From contig SHYX01000023.1 in NCBI GenBank assembly GCA_009692585.1, forward strand, positions 1 through 64,000: 64,000 nucleotides of DNA, in the 5' to 3' direction. This stretch comes from Myxococcales bacterium (lineage in GTDB: Bacteria; Myxococcota; UBA796; SXON01). Below the pieces are notes generated by a model. That model was not told the DNA's origin and searched no databases. It worked only from the letters and a program-made list of their open reading frames with translations. Positions 1-7,861 of the stretch are shown one piece after another. Position 1 is the stretch's first letter, and each line of letters opens with the position of its first letter. The translations under genes were made by a program, and so were the position numbers.

Positions 1-2
1 CG

Positions 3-155
3 CGCGCGCACTGGATCACCACGACGGCCGACCGAATGCAGAGTTGTTGGTCGCCCCTGGTGTCCTGGGGCGCCACGCGCACGCTGCCCGCCCTGCTCGG
101 CGCGTTCGAGGTCCACGTCGTCGACGCGCCGACCCGCGCCGGCGCCCTCCCCTGA
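3..155 (+). CDS. C-terminal fragment of an unknown protein (truncated by window edge)
   Basis: An open frame enters from the left edge and stops at the TGA at 153-155, giving about 50 residues. The tail reads ...LLGAFEVHVVDAPTRAGALP. Its stop lies only four bases from the end of the convergent CarF-like gene, which is the tight spacing seen between real genes here. I do not recognise a family; being so short, it could also be a chance open frame. Confidence 0.35.
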   Translation, partial: RAHWITTTADRMQSCWSPLVSWGATRTLPALLGAFEVHVVDAPTRAGALP

Positions 156-158
156 CCC

Positions 159-800
159 TCAGCCCCGGTTCGGGACCAGGCCGACGGTGGCGGTGATCAG
201 CCGCTCCAAACGTTCCCAGGCGTTGATCGAGTCCAGAAGGGGGTTCATCCATCCGGTGGTGATGCAGTACGCCCGATCGTGAGGCGAGGAGTGGTGCGCC
301 GCGAGGTGTTCCGGCGACAGGAGCACGCCGCGTCGTTGAAGCCAGCGCACCGGCGACGGCGGCTGCCCGTGCGCCCAGGAGTGGATCACGTTGGTGAAGA
401 AGACGAAGATCGCCAGCCAGAAACAGGTCGCCGTCACCACTGCGGGGCCCCAGAGCCCGACGATGAGGATGGGGATGGCGCCGAGCGCCGGGCCGCCGTT
501 GGCTTCGACGAACGAGTGTCGGGTGATGCCGAGCGGGTCGGTGTGGTGTTCGCGGAAGGTCCGGATGAGGTTGGGGCCGAAAATCGGGGTGTTCGTCGTT
601 CCCCACCGGTCGAAGGCCCAATGGACCCCGCCGGACACCAGGTCGGCTGCCACCAGCATGGTGAACGCGAGCGCGAGATTCAGCATCCCGACCGTGGTCA
701 CCGCGGGCAGCGACGCGACGGCCAGCCCGACGGCGAGTCCGATGGCGCCGAGCTCGATGCGCTTGAAGGCGGCGGTGAACGGCGTGGGCGGCATCGTCAC
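159..800 (-). CDS. CarF/TMEM189 (Kua)-family membrane desaturase
   Basis: This 213-residue polytopic membrane protein carries the histidine clusters of the Kua/TMEM189/CarF family: GGVHWAFD (His60), FREHHTDP (His85-86), HSWAH (His140, His144) and AAHHSSPHDRAYC (His169-170, His174). Such His boxes bind a di-iron centre. Family members CarF of Myxococcus xanthus and animal PEDS1 are plasmanylethanolamine desaturases that introduce the vinyl-ether bond of plasmalogens; in M. xanthus this is needed for singlet-oxygen signalling. The protein is shorter than CarF (about 280 residues), mainly at the N terminus. The start is a GTG at 800, with an ATG two codons further in as alternative. The neighbouring genes do not include obvious carotenoid or ether-lipid genes. 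Family assignment is firm; plasmalogen activity is inferred. Confidence 0.8.
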   Translation of the reverse strand: MTMPPTPFTAAFKRIELGAIGLAVGLAVASLPAVTTVGMLNLALAFTMLVAADLVSGGVHWAFDRWGTTNTPIFGPNLIRTFREHHTDPLGITRHSFVEANGGPALGAIPILIVGLWGPAVVTATCFWLAIFVFFTNVIHSWAHGQPPSPVRWLQRRGVLLSPEHLAAHHSSPHDRAYCITTGWMNPLLDSINAWERLERLITATVGLVPNRG

Positions 801-857
801 GCAGCGTTCGCCTATCTGCGTCCCCGATACGCTTCGACCCGGGGTGCGGATCGACCG

Positions 858-1859
858 TCAACCGCCCCCGTAGAGCTCCGTCTGCACCCGATCGAGATCC
901 AGCCGGGCCTCACGGGCGATTTTGGCGATCACCGGGTCGTCGGGGACGGCCGCGTCCAGGTCGATGTGGCGATCGACGCCGCCAAGCACGCGCCCGCCGT
1001 CCAGGCGCAGCCTCAGTTCGCCGGCGCGGACCATCTGATACTCGCTGAAGGTCCAGGCGGCCCCCTGCTGGAACACCGGCGGGAGCGCGTCGGCGTACAG
1101 GCCCGAATCGAGGATGACGTCGATGCCGGGCACCGCCTTCTGCAAGAACCGCAGCGCCCCGTTCGCCTGCCAGCCCATCAGTACCACCACGTCCACGCGA
1201 CCGACCAACTCGGCGAGCACGCCGGTGGCGCTCTCCGCGGGGGCGATCGGGTAGGCGGAGGTGTCTGCCATCGACGCCGCTGGTCCGGTGATGCCAGTGA
1301 TGCCGATGGTCCGGCCGCCCCGCTCGACGATGACGTAACGGACGATGCCCGGCCCGGTCACGTTGGCGCTCACCAGGGTCAGGGACGGGTCGGGCGGCAC
1401 ACGCACCAGCCCGGCCACGTCGTGGGCGGTGACGTTGAGCGCGTCGAAGCCCGCGGCCGCCATGCCGCGCATCGCCCAGACGTCCATCACCTCGGCGTCG
1501 CGCCGCACGTGCCCGGCGTAGTCGACCGCGTCGGTGAGCCAGTAGCCGGTGTTGACCCGGACGGTGGGCGAGGGCGCGGCGCGGTGGGCGGCTGTCGCGT
1601 ATCCGACGAAGCGGGCGAGCGAACCGCGGGGGCGATTGGGGCACCCGCACGTCTCCAGCGAGCCGTGGTTTTCGCCGCCGTAGTGGATCACCAGGTCGGC
1701 GCTTGCGCGCGGCAGGCGCTGCGCAAAGGGCTCGACGGTGCGCACCTCGTAGGTGAGCGCGGGCCCGCTCGCCGACGGTACGCCGGCGTGGGGGGCACAG
1801 GCGGACAGGGCGAGGGCCAGACCGAGCATCGGGACGAAGATAGCTCGCGGTACGGCCAT
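858..1859 (-). CDS. Lipoprotein, 5'-nucleotidase/UshA-like metallophosphoesterase
   Basis: A 333-residue protein with a lipoprotein signal ending LALSAC (Cys21), so it is probably anchored in the periplasm or outer membrane. The body resembles the calcineurin-like / 5'-nucleotidase (UshA-like) phosphoesterases: YGGENHGSLETCGCP near residue 65 contains the CGCP element found in many such secreted proteins, followed by repeated short strand-loop motifs (VTAHDVAG, LVSANVTG, ITGITGP, VVVLMGWQ). Some classical metal ligands (the N-terminal DxH) are not obvious, so catalysis is uncertain. It is divergent from the GT87 gene, with 26 bases between the two starts. The substrate cannot be predicted. 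Confidence 0.6.
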   Translation of the reverse strand: MAVPRAIFVPMLGLALALSACAPHAGVPSASGPALTYEVRTVEPFAQRLPRASADLVIHYGGENHGSLETCGCPNRPRGSLARFVGYATAAHRAAPSPTVRVNTGYWLTDAVDYAGHVRRDAEVMDVWAMRGMAAAGFDALNVTAHDVAGLVRVPPDPSLTLVSANVTGPGIVRYVIVERGGRTIGITGITGPAASMADTSAYPIAPAESATGVLAELVGRVDVVVLMGWQANGALRFLQKAVPGIDVILDSGLYADALPPVFQQGAAWTFSEYQMVRAGELRLRLDGGRVLGGVDRHIDLDAAVPDDPVIAKIAREARLDLDRVQTELYGGG

Positions 1860-1885
1860 CGCCGAAAGCCTCCCCCCGAGTCACA

Positions 1886-3127
1886 TTGCCCGCGGTGCGT
1901 CACCTCCTCCCCATCGTGCTTGTCGTCTTCGGACTGGTCGGTCACGTGATGGTGCAGGCGGCGCCGGCCTGGAAGAAGGTCCACACCTCCACCGGCGGTC
2001 GCGACTTTGCCAGCTACTACTATGCGGCGGAGGTGGCGCTCGACGGGGGCGATCCCTACGACACGGCGCGCATGTCAGCCCGGGCCCGGGAAGAGGGCGT
2101 TCGTAAGTCTGTCCATCCGTTCTTCTACCCGCCTCCTTTTCTGCTCTCGGTCGCCTGGGCGGGCCCCGTCTCGTTGCAGGCGGCCTATGAGGTGTGGTTC
2201 TTCCTCAACGAAGCCCTGCTCCTGCTGTGCCTCGGCCTCGGCGTCCGCGCGTTCGGCGTGCCGATCTGGGCGGCGGCGATGCTGTTGTGGACCTGGTCCC
2301 CGATCCCGGACAACGCGTGGATGGGGCAGGCGAATCTCCTTGCCCTGGCCCCGGCGCTGCTCGGACTTGCGGTGGCCCCGAAGCGCCCGTGGCTCGGGGG
2401 AGCCCTGGTCGGCGTCGCGGCGATGCTCAAGATGTCGCCGGCGCTCTTCTTGGGGTGGTGGTTGCTCCAACGCAATTGGCGGGCGGTCGGCGCTGCGGTC
2501 GTGACCGCGATCGGGAGTTCGCTCCTGGCGCTGCCGCTGGTCGGTTTCGAAGCGCAGACGCGTTTCTACCTGGAGATACTCCCGGGCTTTTCCACGGGGG
2601 ACTACCACGGCCTGACCGTCCCGATCTCGTTGGAGGCGAACCACTCCGTGGGCGACCTCGCCGACCGACTCTTCCCGGGGCCGGGGCCGCTGCTCTCGGA
2701 GGGCGCCCAGGGCATGATGTCGGGCGTGCTCCTCGCGCTGCTGCTCCTCGTCGCGTGGCACGCGCGCGGCACGAAGAACCCCGCCGCCATCCTGGGAGCG
2801 CTCACCGTGCTCATGGTGGTGACGCCGGTCTACGCCTACGAACACCACCTGGTCTTTCTCGTGGTGGCGATGGGGACCGCGGCGGGCGGCGCGTCGCAAC
2901 GGATGCGCGAGCTCGCCGCCTCCGGAAGGTGGGCTTCAGCGCTGTGTTGGGGACTCGCCCTCGCGCTGACCTGGTTTTTCCTCGCCTGGCCGTTGCCTTG
3001 GCTCCGGGCGGCGCAAGCCGCGCTTCCCTCCTCCTTCGGCTGGGTGACGAGGGAGAGCAAGACCATGGCGGAAGCGGCCCTCTTCGCGCTTTGTCTGGCG
3101 CTGGCGCGGGACCGGGTGAACCGTTGA
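1886..3127 (+). CDS. GT87 (DUF2029) family membrane glycosyltransferase
   Basis: A 413-residue integral membrane protein with about ten hydrophobic segments. The N-terminal region has the GT87 pattern: SYYYAAEVALDGGDPYD after the first helix, then VHPFFYPPPFLL, the MGQANLLALAP loop and LKMSPALFLGWWLL. Family members are polyprenyl-phosphate-mannose-dependent mannosyltransferases that act on the outer face of the cytoplasmic membrane, for example in glycolipid or lipoglycan assembly. The start is TTG at 1886, or GTG at 1895. It overlaps the next gene by four bases (TTGA at 3124-3127), so the two were once translationally coupled. The acceptor is unknown. Confidence 0.75.
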   Translation: MPAVRHLLPIVLVVFGLVGHVMVQAAPAWKKVHTSTGGRDFASYYYAAEVALDGGDPYDTARMSARAREEGVRKSVHPFFYPPPFLLSVAWAGPVSLQAAYEVWFFLNEALLLLCLGLGVRAFGVPIWAAAMLLWTWSPIPDNAWMGQANLLALAPALLGLAVAPKRPWLGGALVGVAAMLKMSPALFLGWWLLQRNWRAVGAAVVTAIGSSLLALPLVGFEAQTRFYLEILPGFSTGDYHGLTVPISLEANHSVGDLADRLFPGPGPLLSEGAQGMMSGVLLALLLLVAWHARGTKNPAAILGALTVLMVVTPVYAYEHHLVFLVVAMGTAAGGASQRMRELAASGRWASALCWGLALALTWFFLAWPLPWLRAAQAALPSSFGWVTRESKTMAEAALFALCLALARDRVNR

Positions 3128-3603
3128 CGGACCGTCGTGAGCCGTCGCTGCCCCCGAGGTCGGAGGCCGACACGGCCTGGGTGGTGTTTGCCTGGTCCTG
3201 GGCGTTGTCGGTGGAGCTCGGCATGGTCAGCCGTGCCATGGCCACGACCGCGATGCGCGCGGTGGTCATCGTCGCCGCGCTCCTGGTCCTGCTCTTTCCG
3301 CGCCAACCGCTGCTCCTCGCCGGGTTGTCCGCGGCCTGGTGCGTCCACATCACCGTCGACAACTACAACCATGTCTTCGTGCACCATTGGCTGGTGACCA
3401 TGGGGTCGTGGGTGATCCTGCTCGCGGTGGCGGCGGGCGTGAGCAGGGACGCCGCGGTCTGGCGGGAGCGTGCGTTGCGCGGCCTGCGCGTGGCGGCGCC
3501 GGCGGTCGCGACGATTGGCTTGTTCTGTGCTGGCTTCTCCAAGCTGAACACGGGGTTTCTGGACCCGGAGACCAGTTGTGCGGGCACGTTGTACCAAGGG
3601 TAG
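3124..3603 (+). pseudogene. Truncated HTTM-like membrane protein
   Basis: Starting with a TTG that overlaps the upstream stop, this frame encodes about 159 residues with four hydrophobic segments. It ends GFSKLNTGFLDPETSC followed by seven residues and TAG. The KLNxxFLDPxxSC element is characteristic of HTTM (vitamin-K-carboxylase-like) membrane proteins, which normally continue for another 100 or more residues. Here the frame stops and about 40 bases later a dispersed repeat begins. I therefore read it as the N-terminal part of a broken gene. If the stop is a sequencing error, the frame still closes at a TAG inside the repeat at about 3693. Confidence 0.5.
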
Positions 3604-3643
3604 CGAGAGTACTTTCCGTGGTCGTTGCGGCATAGGGCCTGCG

Positions 3644-3716
3644 GGCGCCGCAGGCCGGAAAGCGGAGCTTGGAGGCGGGAGGGGATGGCGCGGTAGGGGG
3701 AGAGGGCGGCGAGCCC
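3644..3716 (+). repeat. 73-bp dispersed repeat, copy A
   Basis: This segment matches 29773-29845 on the same strand with four mismatches over 73 bases and no gaps. It contains GGCCGGAAAGCG, a second GGAGG block, ATGGCGCGGTAG and the left arm of a G-rich hairpin (GGGGGAGAGGGC at 3696-3707, loop GGCGA). The right arm in this copy is a run of C, giving two A-C mismatches in the stem, so its hairpin is weaker than in copy B. It lies between two broken genes. Confidence 0.8.
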
Positions 3717-3734
3717 CCCCCCGCTGCATGATAG

Positions 3735-5097
3735 CCATCGCGGCCGGAGGCCTCGCTGGCGATCTCGAAGGTGGCCTCGGAGACCCTGAAGATCTATCTG
3801 GCCCTCGGGGGCGGTGGCCTGGCCCTGGCCTGGCGGTTCCTCCCTGCGCCGTGGGCCCGCCGCATCCTCGCCACGCTGGTGCTCGTCGCGAGCGTCGGCT
3901 ACATCCGCGCCAGCACCCACACGCTGACGACGCGGCTGGTCAGCTACGATGTCATTCACTACTATCTCAACGTAAAATAGTTCTCAGAGCTTGGGTATTA
4001 CGATCTGTACCCTGCCGTCCTGACCGCCGACAAGGAATTGGGCCCGCGGTGGGATCCCGGCCCCCAGTACATGGCCGCCGGCGACGAAGGCGACCACATT
4101 GCCCCCATCGGCGAGGCCTTCCGGCGCGGGAGGGTGGTCAAATCTACGTTCAGCGCCGAGCGGTGGGACCAGTTCAAGCACGACGTCCGGGTGATCCGGG
4201 ACTGGAAGAAGGGGATGGACGCCGAGTTGTGGCGGCAGATGGTGCAGGATCATGGGTACAACGGGACGCCCGCGTGGACCCTGCAGGCCACGCCCCTGGT
4301 GAGGCTGGTGCCGGTGGAGTTTCTCAAGGTGCTCGCCTACGCGGACGTGGCCTTGCTGTCGGCGGCGCTCGGCGCTCTTTGGCGGCTGGGCGGGTGCGTT
4401 GAGACTGTTTCCGGTCGCGTGGATGTTCGGTCCGGCGTCCAAAGGGCTCCGGGGCTGACCCGTCGCGAGCTGTCCCGTCCGCTCTTGCGGCTTGCGGGTG
4501 GCTTCCTGGTCGCCGCGGCGCTGCTCTAGGGCGGGAGTGCGCTGGTGCTGGGGACCGAGGCCTTGGCCACCGACAGTCGCGACATCAAACAACATACCTC
4601 AGCCGAGGAGCTGTCGTCTCGTCGAGCCGGCCTGGCGCTGGCTCTCCCCTTCCGCGGCGACCTCGAGCCCAAGAACATCTCGCGACGCATCAAGCAGGAT
4701 GTCGAGGATCAGACTCGGCTCCGGTACGCCGTCGGTGGCGCCTTTTTGCTGGTCCTGGCCTGGGGGCTCGGGCGCTGCGATGACGACGAGGCCTACGCCT
4801 TCGGCTTCGCCCCGTTCTTCGTGCTCGCGACGGCGAGCTATTGCTACTACGTCAACGCGCGCGGCGCTCATCCTCGCCCATGCCTCCCGCCGCGATTCCT
4901 GGCGACACGCCACCGGGCTGGCGATGCTCTTTGCAATGGACGCGTTTTCGAACTGGAGCGAGGTGAATCGCCCGGGGCACCGGGTGTGCCTGATCGGCTG
5001 GCTGGGCTGGATGCTGGTCGCCTACCTGGTGGTGATGACGGGTTGGCTCCTGTGGGAAGGCCGGCGCCGGCAACCGGAGACGATTACGAGCCCCTGA
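3735..5097 (+). pseudogene. Decayed polytopic membrane protein gene (two in-frame TAG codons plus a frameshift)
   Basis: One reading frame carries convincing protein across two stop codons. The segment ending SYDVIHYYLNVK is stopped by TAG (3978-3980) and continues as FSELGYYDLYPAVLTADKEL. The segment ending FLVAAALL is stopped by TAG (4527-4529) and continues through KNISRRIKQDVEDQTRLRY and a helix to CYYVNAR. At a CG-rich run near 4856-4863 the coding frame shifts, and the tail ILAHASRRDSWRHATGLAM...WLLWEGRRR continues in the other frame to TGA at 5095-5097. The pieces resemble a large membrane glycosyltransferase-like protein that has lost internal parts. The function cannot be named. The stop overlaps the ATG of the next gene by one base. 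Confidence 0.7.
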
Positions 5098-6911
5098 TGG
5101 CGGCTCCCTCGCTCGCTCAACTCCTGGACATGCTGGTCGAGGCACGTTTGCTGCACTCTGGGCAACGGCAGGACGTGCTCAACCGCGGGCGTGATCAGGC
5201 GCGCCACCTTCTGCTTGACCGGCGGGCCGAGCTCCGGCGGATGCTGGGTCGCCAGCGCGTCAGTTACTCGGTGAGCGACCTCGAGCTGATCGCCTCGTTC
5301 CGCTTCCGACGCCTCGATGCGCCAGAGCTGGTGTTGGACGAGGAGACGATCACCGAGACCGTGGCCAAACACCTGGGCTTCGCGTTTATGCGGCTCGACC
5401 CGCTGAAGCTCGACTACCGGCTGGTGGTCGAGGCCTTCGGCGGTCCCTTCGCCGAGAAGAACCTGGTCATCGCCGTCGAGAGCAAGCCGGCGATGTTGAC
5501 CGTGGCCGTCACGGAGCCCTGGAACACCGCCCTGCTGCAGCAACTCGCCGAATTCAAGAAGGTGCCGATCCGTCCGGTGATGGCGCCCAAGTCCGAGGTG
5601 CTCCGGGTCATCACCGAGTTCCACGGTTTCCGGCGGTCGATGCGGGCGGCCGAGGCCGAGCTCAGCAGCACGCTACCGGATATCGCCAATCTCGAAGCGC
5701 TGTACCGCGTCGCTGGTGCCGGTGACCTGGAGGCCAACGACCAGCCGGTGGTGCAGGCGGTCTGGTACCTGCTCAACTACGCGGTCGATCAGCGGGCCAG
5801 CGACATCCACATCGAACCCAAGCGGGAGGACGCGCTGGTGCGCATGCGGATCGACGGGATCCTCCACACCGTTCACCGGATGCCGCGCACCGTGCATCCG
5901 GCGGTGGTCTCGCGCGTCAAACTGCTCGCCAGGCTCGACATCGCGGAGAAGCGGCGCCCACAGGACGGGCGATTCAAGACAGAGATTGGTCGCGACGAGG
6001 TCGAGCTGCGGGTCAGCACCATCCCGACGGCGTTCGGCGAAAAGGTCGTCGTGCGCGTCTTCGACCCGTCGGTGCTCAAACAGTCCCTCCTCGACCTGGG
6101 CTTCTTTCCGCGTGAGCTGGCGTTGTACGAGTCGATGATCCGTCAGGCCAACGGCATGGTGCTGTTGACCGGTCCTACCGGCAGCGGCAAGACCACCACC
6201 CTGTACTCGACGATGCACCACCTGGCCTCGCCGCGACTGAACATCTGCACCTTGGAAGATCCGATCGAGATGGTGCACGAGGCCTTCAACCAGATGGCCG
6301 TCCAGCCCAAGATCGGCTTCACCTTCGGCACGGCGCTGAAAAACATCCTCCGGCAGGATCCCGACATCATCATGGTGGGTGAGATCCGCGACGCCGACAC
6401 CGCCGAAAACGCTGTTCAGGCGGCGCTGACCGGGCACCTGGTCCTCAGCACGGTCCATACCAACGACGCGGCCAGCGCGGTGGGTCGCCTGCTGGACCTC
6501 GACGTCTACCCCTTCCTCATCGCGGGGGTGCTGACCGGGGTGGTGGCGCAGCGACTGGTCCGAAAGGTCTGCGTGCACTGTGCCGCCGAGGAGGTGCTCA
6601 CCAACGAGCAGATCGACGCCCTGCGCATCCGCGGGGTCGAAGGCCGGCAGCTCAAGGTCAAGCGCGGCAAGGGCTGCATCAAGTGTCGGGGCACGGGCTA
6701 CCGGGGGCGCACCGGGATCTTCGAGGTCCTCCCGGTCACCCCGCGCATCCGCGGGCTCATCCAGGCCAAGGCGCCGGCCCAGGAGATCAAGCGTGAGGCG
6801 CTCAACGACGGAATGTTGACGCTGCGCGAGTACGCGATCAAGAAAATGGCCCGCGGCGAAACCACGTTCGAGGAGATCGTCGCCGTCACCGAGGAGCACG
6901 TGCTGTACTGA
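5097..6911 (+). CDS. GspE/PilB-family secretion or pilus-assembly ATPase
   Basis: A 604-residue cytoplasmic traffic ATPase. Residues 1 to about 190 form an N-terminal MshEN/GspE-N-like region. The motor follows, with SDIHIEPK near 240, Walker A GPTGSGKTTT near 359, the Asp box, Walker B region MVGEIRDADTAENA and the His box LSTVHTNDA. A CVHC...CIKC zinc-binding pair is near the C terminus, as is usual for GspE and PilB. It would power type IV pilus extension or a type II secretion pseudopilus; without neighbours of either system I cannot choose. The start is ATG at 5097, overlapping the stop of the upstream pseudogene (TGATG). Confidence 0.85.
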   Translation: MAAPSLAQLLDMLVEARLLHSGQRQDVLNRGRDQARHLLLDRRAELRRMLGRQRVSYSVSDLELIASFRFRRLDAPELVLDEETITETVAKHLGFAFMRLDPLKLDYRLVVEAFGGPFAEKNLVIAVESKPAMLTVAVTEPWNTALLQQLAEFKKVPIRPVMAPKSEVLRVITEFHGFRRSMRAAEAELSSTLPDIANLEALYRVAGAGDLEANDQPVVQAVWYLLNYAVDQRASDIHIEPKREDALVRMRIDGILHTVHRMPRTVHPAVVSRVKLLARLDIAEKRRPQDGRFKTEIGRDEVELRVSTIPTAFGEKVVVRVFDPSVLKQSLLDLGFFPRELALYESMIRQANGMVLLTGPTGSGKTTTLYSTMHHLASPRLNICTLEDPIEMVHEAFNQMAVQPKIGFTFGTALKNILRQDPDIIMVGEIRDADTAENAVQAALTGHLVLSTVHTNDAASAVGRLLDLDVYPFLIAGVLTGVVAQRLVRKVCVHCAAEEVLTNEQIDALRIRGVEGRQLKVKRGKGCIKCRGTGYRGRTGIFEVLPVTPRIRGLIQAKAPAQEIKREALNDGMLTLREYAIKKMARGETTFEEIVAVTEEHVLY

Positions 6912-6960
6912 CGGGTCCCCAGGCCACACGGTCGACGACGCGCCCTGGCCATCCGGCGGC

Positions 6961-6966
6961 TATACT
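6961..6966 (+). promoter_or_regulatory. -10-like hexamer TATACT next to a start codon
   Basis: TATACT ends ten bases before the ATG at 6977, and no Shine-Dalgarno sequence lies between. The transcript would have almost no leader. It belongs to a set of similarly placed hexamers in this window. No convincing -35 element is seen. Confidence 0.4.
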
Positions 6967-6976
6967 CACTGGCACG

Positions 6977-7861
6977 ATGCTCGCACTCGTGTCACTTCTC
7001 GCCGGCTGCACCGAGGCAGCCGTGGACGACCCGGTCGTTGCCATCGGCGCGGCGACGTCGCCCCGGCACCCGGGTGCGGTGTGGACGGGCGAGGAGGCAG
7101 CGGTGGCGATGAAAGAGGCCGTGCGGTTCGGCATGCCGACCACCTCGGCGTTGGTGAGCACCTTCCGGGACATGCTCTCGCACGGCTCGGACGAGTGCCC
7201 GGGGCCGGGGTGGCAGGAGGGAGGCCTGAGCTACTTTCCGCTGGATGGATGCACCTCGGCGGACGGGTACTGGTACCAGGGTGTGGGCGGGACCACCCTG
7301 GGCTGGTATGACGACGACATGGACGGGGTCTTCGACGGTTTTCTGCAGGCAATGAAGACCGACGGTACGATGGCGGATCCGAAGGGTGTCTTGTTCACCT
7401 TTGGCGGTCAGGCCTCCTTCCGGTACCTGGGCACCCCCGAGGGGGGCGGGACCTACGAGGCCGAGTTCCTCGGCTCCTACCGATACGAGGGCTCCGATGA
7501 GCTTTGGCTCTCCGCGGGCACCAGCACCGGCATGTACGTGGACGGCACGTTCTCGCCGACCGAACTGCCCACGATGGTTGCCGAGGGGGGGTTCACCGTG
7601 GGCGGCGTGTCCATCTCGGCCCAGGGCTTCACCCTCGGGGGCGCGTGTGGGGAACGCCCATCGGGGAGCCTCGGCGTGCGCGACGACCAGGGATACTGGT
7701 ACGACCTCCGCTACGACGAGAGCACCTGCGACGGGTGTGGGACCGTATGGTTCGACGGTCGCGAGGACCTCGGGCCGGCCTGCGTGGACGTGGGCCCAGC
7801 GTTCCTGATGGGCCTGGAGCAGATTCGGGCCGACATGGCCGGCGCCCTGGTCGCGCGGTGA
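6977..7861 (+). CDS. Lipoprotein of unknown function, first gene of an exported operon
   Basis: A 294-residue protein starting MLALVSLLAGC, a very short lipoprotein signal with Cys at position 11. The rest is rich in Gly, Tyr and Asp (YWYQGVGGTTLGWYDDDMDG) with several cysteines (ECPGPG, DGCTS, GGACGE, CDGCGTV), fitting a disulfide-stabilised extracytoplasmic protein. No family is recognised. Its stop overlaps the GTG of the next gene (GTGA at 7858-7861). The following genes encode a heme-motif protein, a DUF1501 protein and a small cytochrome-like lipoprotein, so it is probably part of that exported system. Confidence 0.7.
   Translation: MLALVSLLAGCTEAAVDDPVVAIGAATSPRHPGAVWTGEEAAVAMKEAVRFGMPTTSALVSTFRDMLSHGSDECPGPGWQEGGLSYFPLDGCTSADGYWYQGVGGTTLGWYDDDMDGVFDGFLQAMKTDGTMADPKGVLFTFGGQASFRYLGTPEGGGTYEAEFLGSYRYEGSDELWLSAGTSTGMYVDGTFSPTELPTMVAEGGFTVGGVSISAQGFTLGGACGERPSGSLGVRDDQGYWYDLRYDESTCDGCGTVWFDGREDLGPACVDVGPAFLMGLEQIRADMAGALVAR

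Noticed and set aside
279..1949. A plus-strand open frame of 556 codons
   Set aside because: It is antisense to the CarF-like and phosphoesterase genes, whose motifs are clear, and its translation has no family features.
3601..4529. Reassignment of TAG as a sense codon, since three TAGs interrupt coding-like sequence
   Set aside because: Many intact genes here end naturally at TAG (for example the HtrA, PP2C and GT51 genes), a frameshift and missing internal parts accompany the stops, and no such TAG interrupts a housekeeping gene. Decay is simpler.
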